A stretch of DNA of 64,000 bases from Anseongella ginsenosidimutans (GTDB taxonomy: Bacteria; Bacteroidota; Bacteroidia; Sphingobacteriales; Sphingobacteriaceae): assembly GCF_008033235.1 (NCBI RefSeq), contig NZ_CP042432.1, positions 2,046,001 to 2,110,000 on the forward strand, read 5' to 3'. The notes under the pieces are model-generated. The model had not been told where the DNA came from and ran no database searches. It saw nothing but the letters and a program-made list of their open reading frames with translations. Of this stretch, positions 25,840 to 32,824 are shown in pieces. The translations under genes were made by a program, and so were the position numbers. The stretch's first letter is position 1. The number at the start of each line of letters is the position of its first letter.

Positions 25840-28419
25840 ATGCAACGCTTTACCAACCGGACAATTCCTTTTCTATTTATGCTGATGACTTTTTTATTCC
25901 CCGCCAAATCCTTACTGGCGGGAGACGGGAAGCCTCAGCAGCTTTTCAGCTGGGATCAGCTCCCTTCCATCCCCGATTCCGTGGGTTTGGCAGGGCCTTT
26001 CGGCGGAATTGCCAATGGCGCCCTGCTCATTGCCGGCGGCGCTAATTTCCCGGCAGGTATGCCCTGGGACGGAGGAGTAAAAGCGTGGCATGATGCGGTT
26101 TACGTACTGGAGTCGCCTACCAGTGAATGGGAATTGGCCGGCAGGCTTCCGCATCCGCTGGCATACGGGGTTTCCGTGAGTACTTCCCGCGGACTCCTTT
26201 GTATAGGCGGCGGCGATTCCGCGCGGCATTATAGCGATGTGTTCCTGCTGAAATGGGAAAACGGGAACCTCGAAACGGTTGAAATGCCGGCGCTTCCCGA
26301 GCCAATGGCATTTGGAAGCGGGGTGCAGATAGGCAGTAAGGTATATGTAGCCGGCGGCTTGTCTGCGCCCGGCGCCCCGGAGCCGATGAAAACCTTTTGG
26401 GTGCTTGACATGGCTGCTTCGGCCGGGAATATGGAATGGAAGCAGCTGGAATCATGGCCGGGAACCGCGAGGATGCTTTCCGTTGCCGGAACGCAGGAAG
26501 ATGATTTTTTTCTTATCAGCGGGGCCAATCTGGTGCCGGATGCAAGCGGCGGGCCCGTTCGGGAATTTTTGAAGGACGCTTATCGCTACGATACGGAAAC
26601 AGGCACCTGGACGAGGATCGCGGATCTTCCGCGTGCGGCCGTGGCCGCGGCGAATCCTGCCGTAAACCTTGGACAGGCGCATCTGCTGGTTTTCGGCGGA
26701 GATGACGGCAGTCTTTTCTTCCGCCAGCAGGAGTTAAAGGATGATCACCCGGGCTTTAGCAGCGATATTCTGGCCTATCACACGGTAACCGATACCTGGG
26801 TGGCCATGGGGGAAATAGAAGCCGGCATTCCGCCGGTTACTACTGTTACCGCGCGCTGGAACGGGCAGATCATTATTCCAAGCGGGGAAATACGCCCGGG
26901 TGTACGCAGCCCCTCCGTGCTGGCAGCAACGCCCCTGGAAAAGAGGGCCGGTTTCGCTTTACTGGATATCTCCATTTTAGTCGTTTATTTTATAATCCTT
27001 ATTGGTATAGGCATTTATTACGCCAGCCGGGAACGAAGCACCAATGATTATTTCCTTGGAGGGAACCGTATTCCCTGGTGGGCCGCCGGCCTGAGTATTT
27101 TCGGTACCCAGCTCAGCGCTATTACTTTTTTATCCATCCCGGCAAAGACCTATGAGAGCGATTGGGTGTTTTTTTTCGTGAATATGACGATTGTCGCTGT
27201 GGCGCCCATTATCATTTACCGGTACTTGCCCTTTTTTCATAAGCTGAAGATCACCAGCGCCTACGAGTACCTGGAGAAGCGCTTCAGCCTTCCGGTACGC
27301 CTGATCGGGGGCTTGTCTTTTTTGCTCTTTCAGTTCGGACGCATGGGTATCGTGATCTTTTTGCCTTCCCTGGCCCTGAATGCGGTTATGGATATCAATA
27401 TTTTCCTTTGTATCGTGCTTATCGGGGGGCTTTCCATGATCTACACCTTCCTGGGCGGAATAGAAGCTGATATCTGGAATGACGTTTTCCAGGTCGTGCT
27501 GCTCCTTGGCGGGGCTTTGCTGAGCCTGGTCCTGATCGCCACCCAGGTAGATGGGGGCATAAGCACCATTGTTTCCACCGGTATGGAAGCCGGTAAGTTC
27601 AAGATGGCCAATTTTAGCTGGGATATCACTACCGACGCGCTTTGGGTAGTAATAATAGGCAGCTTCTTTGGTAATATGGTGTCCTATACATCCGATCAGG
27701 CTGTTGTGCAACGGTATTTAACCACCGAAACACCGGAAAAGGCGGCAAAATCCATCTGGACCAACGCTATTCTCACTATTCCGGCCACAGTCATTTTCTT
27801 CAGCGTGGGTACGGCCCTTTGGGTATTCTATAAGACTAAACCGGAACTGCTTGATCCCATGAGCCAGTCGGACGATATTTTCCCCTGGTTTATTGCTCAG
27901 CAGCTGCCCCCGGGGGTTTCCGGGCTAGTGATCGCCGGCGTATTCGCAGCAGCGATGTCCACGCTTGATTCCAGTATGAATTCCATGTCGGCGGTGATCA
28001 CTACTGATTTTTATAAGCGGCTGAAACCAGGCGCCACCGACAAACAACACTTAAAAGTGGCCCGGTATGTTACTCTTGCCCTGGGCCTGGTGGGGATTAC
28101 CGCGGCCATTTACATGGCCATGCTCGACAGCGCTTCCATGTGGGACCAGTACTTAAAGGTGGTGGGCCTCTTCGGGGGCGGACTGGCAGGTATGTTCCTG
28201 GCCGGAGTATTCACCCGGCGTATTCACGCAGCAGGGATCCTTACCGGTTTCTTTACAAGCGCAATTGTTTTACTGCTTGTGCAGACTTACACGGACATCC
28301 ATTTCTTCCTCTATGCGGCCATAGGGATGCTGACCTGCTTCGCGGTAGGATGGCTGGTAAGCATGATCGTCCCAGGAAAAATAGCCGATGAACAGTATAC
28401 TTACCGCTCCCTGAAATAA
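25840..28419 (+). CDS. Kelch mutarotase (NanM-like) fused to SSS-family sodium:sialic acid symporter
   Basis: 859 residues. After a signal segment (MQRFTNRTIPFLFMLMTFLF) residues about 30-370 form a kelch propeller of the cyclically permuted mutarotase family (repeats such as LLIAGGANFPAGMPWDGGVKAW, LLCIGGGDSARHYSD, KVYVAGGLSAPG, LLVFGGDDGS). From about 378 on the protein is an SSS symporter: LLDISILVVYFIILIGIGIYY, the DYFLGGNRIPWWAAGLSIFGTQLSAITFL block, and a GVFAAAMSTLDSSMNSMSAVITTDFY helix. NanM converts alpha- to beta-sialic acid; the symporter imports it with sodium. Physical fusion puts the mutarotase on the outer (periplasmic) face of the channel. The last gene of the sialic acid locus, 41 bases after nanA. 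Confidence 0.9.
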   Translation: MQRFTNRTIPFLFMLMTFLFPAKSLLAGDGKPQQLFSWDQLPSIPDSVGLAGPFGGIANGALLIAGGANFPAGMPWDGGVKAWHDAVYVLESPTSEWELAGRLPHPLAYGVSVSTSRGLLCIGGGDSARHYSDVFLLKWENGNLETVEMPALPEPMAFGSGVQIGSKVYVAGGLSAPGAPEPMKTFWVLDMAASAGNMEWKQLESWPGTARMLSVAGTQEDDFFLISGANLVPDASGGPVREFLKDAYRYDTETGTWTRIADLPRAAVAAANPAVNLGQAHLLVFGGDDGSLFFRQQELKDDHPGFSSDILAYHTVTDTWVAMGEIEAGIPPVTTVTARWNGQIIIPSGEIRPGVRSPSVLAATPLEKRAGFALLDISILVVYFIILIGIGIYYASRERSTNDYFLGGNRIPWWAAGLSIFGTQLSAITFLSIPAKTYESDWVFFFVNMTIVAVAPIIIYRYLPFFHKLKITSAYEYLEKRFSLPVRLIGGLSFLLFQFGRMGIVIFLPSLALNAVMDINIFLCIVLIGGLSMIYTFLGGIEADIWNDVFQVVLLLGGALLSLVLIATQVDGGISTIVSTGMEAGKFKMANFSWDITTDALWVVIIGSFFGNMVSYTSDQAVVQRYLTTETPEKAAKSIWTNAILTIPATVIFFSVGTALWVFYKTKPELLDPMSQSDDIFPWFIAQQLPPGVSGLVIAGVFAAAMSTLDSSMNSMSAVITTDFYKRLKPGATDKQHLKVARYVTLALGLVGITAAIYMAMLDSASMWDQYLKVVGLFGGGLAGMFLAGVFTRRIHAAGILTGFFTSAIVLLLVQTYTDIHFFLYAAIGMLTCFAVGWLVSMIVPGKIADEQYTYRSLK

Positions 28420-28459
28420 CAGGTTCCGAAAGGGTTCGTCCGTGCGGCGTCCCTTCCAT

Positions 28460-28520
28460 CCGGTTTAAAATCATTTGGTGCTAAATTTGTATATTTTGGC
28501 GTGAAATGATTTTAAACCGG
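28460..28520 (+). promoter_or_regulatory. Promoter of corA enclosed in a 17-bp perfect inverted repeat
   Basis: CCGGTTTAAAATCATTT (28460-28476) and its exact reverse complement (28504-28520) flank a 27-base spacer. The spacer holds TAAATTTG (28482-28489), a perfect match to the Bacteroidota -7 box; no TTTG lies at the right distance upstream. The ATG of corA is 5 bases after the right arm. This is an operator pair, a leader hairpin that would mask the start, or both. Confidence 0.65.
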
Positions 28521-28525
28521 TTATC

Positions 28526-29425
28526 ATGGTAGAGATTTTCAGCGAAAAACAAAATGGCTTCACCTGGTTGGATGTAACCAACCCCACCCAGGAGGAATTA
28601 ATGGAGATCGCCGGGGAACACGCCATCCCGCGTAGTTCCGTAAAGGACAGCCTGGAACCGGAACACCTGCCGAAATTCGAGCAGATCGAGGATAAAATAT
28701 TTATTATTATCCGGGTGCTGGACCAGGAAGCCAGGACAAAGGCGGGCAGTATTCAGCAAGCCAGCCGGAAGATCGCTATTTTTTACGATAAGGGCTTGCT
28801 CATTACCATTCACCGTTCGGAACAGCCCCTGCTCAGGGACCTGAAGACAAAATACGTCGATACGGGCAAGGTGCAGAAGGAAAACGAGATACTGCTGCAC
28901 ATCGTTTATCAGGCATTGAAAACCTATGAGGAACCGGCCACCCGGTTCGCCGAAGAAATGGACGTCTATGAATCAGCAATCTTCCTGCGTAAAAAGGTGC
29001 CGGATATACTCAAAAGTGTTTATAAGGTAAAGCGCAGGGCTTCCGTTTGTTTTCGCATCATTACCCTGATGGACGATGTAGTACGCAGGCTGAACGAGCT
29101 GTACAAAAAACATTATCTGGCCCAGGACCTGCTTGATCTGCAGCTTCGTCTCAGTATCCTTTATAATGAGATCGTGGACGAATCCAACCACCTGCTCAAT
29201 ATTTATATTTCCTTCACTTCCCAGCGCACGGGCGAGGTTATGCGCGTTTTGACCATCTTTTCGGTGTTTTTCATGCCCCTGACGTTCATTGTAGGCATTT
29301 ACGGGATGAACTTTGACTTTATGCCAGAATTGCGCTGGCATTACGGTTATTATTTTACGCTGGCGGCGATGCTCCTGATCACTGCGGTTATCTATTTTTG
29401 GTTTAAGAGGAAGCGATGGCTTTAA
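28526..29425 (+). CDS. corA: CorA-family divalent cation (Mg2+/Co2+) channel
   Basis: 299-residue inner-membrane channel protein. The large N-terminal cytosolic domain carries long helices (about 100-235) and the C-terminus two membrane segments, the first followed by the family signature GMN in FIVGIYGMNFDFMPEL (near residue 265), which forms the pore mouth; the short positively charged tail KRKRW ends in the cytosol. Length and order fit CorA, though Zn2+ or Co2+ transport cannot be excluded. The next gene starts 10 bases before this stop, so translation of the two is coupled. It is not an obvious part of a glycan locus. Confidence 0.93.
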   Translation: MVEIFSEKQNGFTWLDVTNPTQEELMEIAGEHAIPRSSVKDSLEPEHLPKFEQIEDKIFIIIRVLDQEARTKAGSIQQASRKIAIFYDKGLLITIHRSEQPLLRDLKTKYVDTGKVQKENEILLHIVYQALKTYEEPATRFAEEMDVYESAIFLRKKVPDILKSVYKVKRRASVCFRIITLMDDVVRRLNELYKKHYLAQDLLDLQLRLSILYNEIVDESNHLLNIYISFTSQRTGEVMRVLTIFSVFFMPLTFIVGIYGMNFDFMPELRWHYGYYFTLAAMLLITAVIYFWFKRKRWL

Positions 29426-32295
29426 GAAGGATATGGACCTGCTTAATATTTGTTCTTTCGCTGTTTATTGGTTGGTGCGGCCGGGCGGCGGCCGATCCGG
29501 CTACCCCTTTCATTACTAATTATTCGAAGCGGGAGTACAAAGCGGCGAACCAGAACTGGTCGGCGGCGCAGGCGCCCAATGGGATCATGTACTTTGCCAA
29601 TTCAGAAGGCTTGCTGGAGTTCGACGGGTCGGAATGGACCCTGATGGAGCTGCCGGACGAAACCATTGTACGATCCGTAGCCATCGACCCAAACGGAAGG
29701 ATCTATACCGGCTCCTACCAGGAATTCGGTTACTGGGAAGCGAATTCAAGGGGAGGCTTCAGTTATACCTCCCTGAGTAATTTGCTGGGTGATTATAAAT
29801 TCAGTAATGAGGAGATCTGGAAGATCATTATTGACGGGGAGCGGGTGTATTTCCAGGCCTTTTCAAACAAAATGTTCCTTTACGAAGACGGAACGGTTAA
29901 GGACCTGGAGACACCCGATGTGACGCTGTTCTCCTTCAGCGTGAATGACCAGATCATTGTGCAGGGTCTGAACAAAGGGCTTTACCTCCTGGAGAACGGA
30001 GAATTCAGCTTTTGGAAAGGAAGTGAACTTTTCGCGGGTGTGCCGGTACTGACTATCCTGCCTTTCAGTAAAGACCGTCTTATCATCGGTACCGCCACGC
30101 AGGGCCTGTACCTCTATGACGGAACGACTTTCCTTCCCTGGAATACCGAAGCCAGCGAATTTTTGAAGGATTATCAGTTGAATAACGGGATTGCCGGCGC
30201 TTCTGGCTTTGTTTTCGGCACTATCCAGAACGGGGTGATACTCATGGATCAAAACGGAAAGATCATCCGTCACCTGAACCGTGAGAACGGCCTCCAGAAC
30301 AATACCGTATTAAGCCTTTACGAGGACAGGCAGCACAATCTCTGGCTGGGGCTGGACAATGGCATTGACTACGTGGAACTGAGCGAGCAGTTTTATTTTT
30401 ACCAGGATGGCCCGGGCTTACTGGGTTCGGTATATGACGCAGCACAGTTCAGGGACTGGCTTTACCTTGGAACTAATCATGGCTTGTTCCGCCGCCCTGT
30501 TGATCCGGCAAGCAACCAGGCTTTCAGTTTTGTGCCTGGTTCCCATGGGCAAGCCTGGAGCCTGGACGTCGTAGACGGGCAGCTGCTTTGCGGGCATAAC
30601 GAAGGCACTTTCCGCATTGGCCCGGAACAGGGTGCCCCCGAAAAAATTTCCCCGGTTACCGGAGGGTGGCTGCTGCGCGAAGTGCCGGGGGAACCGGGCT
30701 TCATGATCCAGGGCACCTACACAGGGCTGGCCGTGTTTCGCAAGGTTGGGGGTAACTGGGAATTCAGCCATCGCGTCCGGGGATTTACCCAGCCCGTCCG
30801 GTATATCGAATTTGACCACCAGGGCACTATCTGGGCAAGCAGGGCTTATGAAGGCGTTTACCGGATAGGCCTTAGCGAAGACCTCCGGGAGGCCCGGAAG
30901 ATCGATTATTTCGACAAAAAAGCCGGTTTTCCTTCCAGTTTTAATATTAATGTATTTAAAATTGGCAGCCAACTGGTATTTGCCACCGGGAAAAGCGTAT
31001 ATACGTATGATGAATTGAAAGGGGCGATTGTCCCCTTCCGGCGGCTGAACGAAGGATTGGGCATCCTTCAGCAAGCTCACCGCATTCTTCCGGCCGGGCA
31101 GAATAAGTACTGGTTTATCAGTACGGAGGCGATTGCGCTGGTTACTCTTGAAGATTACCAGGTACAGCAGCTGCTTCGCGTGCCTTTTTCCAGGTTTTTA
31201 CCCCAGATGGTTTCGGAGTACCAGAATATCGTATTGCTGAATGACAGTACGTATTTGTTTTGCCTCGACGACGGCTTTGCCGCTTTAAGGGACAGCGCGC
31301 TTAAGCAGCTTGAAAAGAAAGTGCCGCCGGGCCTTTTTATCCGGAGGGTGGTTCAGTTATCGGATAGCAACAGGCTTCTTCCCTTCGATGGAAAGGAGAC
31401 GCCCCGGGTAAAATATAACAAAAGCAATATCAAGATCCGCTTTGCTTCGCCATCTTATGGTTATTCCGAGAAGCGCTTCCAGGTGCGGCTCGATGGCTTT
31501 GATGAGGGATGGTCCGGCGTCTCTTCCCTGAATTACAAGGAATATACAAATTTACCGGCCGGGACTTATACATTTATGGTTCGCCTGGCGGAAGACCCGG
31601 GGCCGGGAACACTTCAGGATACCTTCACGTTTAAAGTGCTGCCGCCCTGGTATGCCTCCTGGTGGGCTTATCTCTGCTATTTGCTGGCGGCGGCAGTGGC
31701 CGTCATCTATTTCCGGAGAAGATACCGGAAAAAAATACAGCGAAAACATGAAGTGGCCATGGAGCGCCTACGGCATGAAAAGGAAGAACAGTTGAAGGAA
31801 GAACGGCTCCTTAACCAACAGCGGCTGGTAGAGCTGGAAAATGAGAAACTGCAGTCGGAGATCGCGGCGAAAAGCAATGAACTTGCTAATTCCACGATGG
31901 CCATTATCAAGAAAAATGAAGTCCTGATCGCTGTTAAAGAAGCGCTTTCCCGCCTGAAAAAGCAAAAAGATAACGGTCTTCCTTCCGGCGCCTTTAATAA
32001 GCTGTACCGGGTAATCGATAATAATATCAGTAATGATGATGACTGGCGTATTTTTGAACAGAGCTTCAACCGGGCTCATGAAGATTTCTTCCGGGAATTG
32101 AAAAACCGCCACCCCGACCTTACGCCCAATGACCTGCGTTTATGCGCCTACCTTAAAATGAATATTTCTTCCAAGGAGATTGCTCCCCTCCTGAATATTT
32201 CCGTACGCGGGGTGGAGATCAGGCGTTACCGTCTGAGGAAGAAGCTGGATCTGGAGCATGATGATAATTTGGTGGAATATATGATGGGGTTGTAA
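29416..32295 (+). CDS. Membrane sensor-regulator: two-component-type propeller, Y_Y_Y, TM, LuxR HTH
   Basis: 959 residues. A signal/anchor segment is followed by seven-bladed-propeller repeats of the type found in hybrid two-component systems (about 35-640; for example NTVLSLYEDRQHNLWLGLDNGIDYVEL), then a Y_Y_Y domain (about 670-745; ending LPAGTYTFMVRL), one membrane helix (WWAYLCYLLAAAVAVIYF), a basic coiled coil (about 775-850) and a LuxR-like HTH tail (LTPNDLRLCAYLKMNISSKEIAPLLNISVRGVEIRRYRLRKKL). There is no histidine kinase or receiver, so the periplasmic ligand signal must pass directly to the DNA-binding tail. It overlaps corA by 10 bases and precedes the 32825 SusCD locus, which it may control. 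Ligand unknown. Confidence 0.9.
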   Translation: MALRRIWTCLIFVLSLFIGWCGRAAADPATPFITNYSKREYKAANQNWSAAQAPNGIMYFANSEGLLEFDGSEWTLMELPDETIVRSVAIDPNGRIYTGSYQEFGYWEANSRGGFSYTSLSNLLGDYKFSNEEIWKIIIDGERVYFQAFSNKMFLYEDGTVKDLETPDVTLFSFSVNDQIIVQGLNKGLYLLENGEFSFWKGSELFAGVPVLTILPFSKDRLIIGTATQGLYLYDGTTFLPWNTEASEFLKDYQLNNGIAGASGFVFGTIQNGVILMDQNGKIIRHLNRENGLQNNTVLSLYEDRQHNLWLGLDNGIDYVELSEQFYFYQDGPGLLGSVYDAAQFRDWLYLGTNHGLFRRPVDPASNQAFSFVPGSHGQAWSLDVVDGQLLCGHNEGTFRIGPEQGAPEKISPVTGGWLLREVPGEPGFMIQGTYTGLAVFRKVGGNWEFSHRVRGFTQPVRYIEFDHQGTIWASRAYEGVYRIGLSEDLREARKIDYFDKKAGFPSSFNINVFKIGSQLVFATGKSVYTYDELKGAIVPFRRLNEGLGILQQAHRILPAGQNKYWFISTEAIALVTLEDYQVQQLLRVPFSRFLPQMVSEYQNIVLLNDSTYLFCLDDGFAALRDSALKQLEKKVPPGLFIRRVVQLSDSNRLLPFDGKETPRVKYNKSNIKIRFASPSYGYSEKRFQVRLDGFDEGWSGVSSLNYKEYTNLPAGTYTFMVRLAEDPGPGTLQDTFTFKVLPPWYASWWAYLCYLLAAAVAVIYFRRRYRKKIQRKHEVAMERLRHEKEEQLKEERLLNQQRLVELENEKLQSEIAAKSNELANSTMAIIKKNEVLIAVKEALSRLKKQKDNGLPSGAFNKLYRVIDNNISNDDDWRIFEQSFNRAHEDFFRELKNRHPDLTPNDLRLCAYLKMNISSKEIAPLLNISVRGVEIRRYRLRKKLDLEHDDNLVEYMMGL

Positions 32296-32425
32296 AATGG
32301 CCTTCGGAGGGGCGGTTTCGCGGGGGGTGCATTCGCTCAGGCTGATTGTTTTGGCGCGCGCGCCAAAACAATCAAACATCGCTCATGCACCCCCGCGCGA
32401 AACCTTGTCCGCCGGACATTTTACA
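32291..32425. repeat. 135-bp imperfect palindrome with a 32-bp perfect core
   Basis: The core 32343-32374 is a perfect palindrome whose left half is TGATTGTTTTGGCGCG. Outside it GGTTTCGCGGGGGGTGCAT (left, from 32314) pairs with ATGCACCCCCGCGCGAAACC (right, to 32404) with one bulge, and the ends TGTAAAATG (32291-32299) and CATTTTACA (32417-32425) pair perfectly. The left end contains the stop codon of the regulator gene. It could work as a terminator or be a mobile palindromic element of the REP/MITE kind. No coding sequence is seen. Confidence 0.8.
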
Positions 32426-32432
32426 ACTGTTT

Positions 32433-32640
32433 GAGGTTGGGGTTTAGTTGGATTGATGGGGGTGGCTCGCTTCGCATCGCTGGCGGGGTAGGGGTTTGGT
32501 TGGTTGATGGGGGGCTCGCTTCGCATCGTTGGGGGTTGGGTTTGGTTGGTTGATGGGGGTGGCTCGCTTCGCATCGCTGGCGGGGTAGGGTTTGGTTGGT
32601 TGATGGGGGGTGGATCGCTTCTCATCGCTGATTGGGTGAT
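32433..32640. repeat. Four-copy tandem repeat of about 50 bp
   Basis: A unit of 48-51 bp with the core GGCTCGCTTCGCATCG is repeated at 32464, 32513, 32561 and 32612 (the last as GGATCGCTTCTCATCG). Between cores lies GGCGGGGTAGGG then TTTGGTTGGTTGATGGGG. It is G-rich on this strand with several runs of four or more G. Units are adjacent, without unique spacers, so it is not a CRISPR array. Reading frames across it are low complexity and not believed. Confidence 0.85.
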
Positions 32641-32824
32641 AGGGATGCGTATACTTTTAGTTGGCTTGTTTTTAGGGGGTTGGGGTTGGGGTGATGTGTT
32701 GTTGATGTAGTGAATGTGGGGGGTTGGTGCGGGGGTGTTGAGGTAAAGATGAGGGGGAGAATTCGGGATTGGGAAGGAGTAAGGGGTAAATTGGTCCTGA
32801 AACATTTTCAAAACCGATGTGATT
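32641..32824. other. G-rich gap upstream of the second saccharide locus
   Basis: This stretch continues the G/T-rich composition, with GGGGGTTGGGGTTGGGG at about 32675-32691, a potential G-quadruplex strand. I could not find a clear TTTG-N20-TAnnTTTG promoter, although one is expected before the SusC gene at 32825. No gene is seen. Confidence 0.5.

Noticed and set aside
28419-28460. Terminator after the sialic acid operon
   Set aside because: No clear stem with a T run is visible between the transporter stop and the corA inverted repeat.
32433-32640. CRISPR array
   Set aside because: Repeat units are adjacent with no unique spacers, and no cas genes are in the window.
32383-32811. A proline-rich minus-strand protein
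   Set aside because: It is a translation of the G-rich tandem repeat, low complexity, and has no domain or neighbour support.
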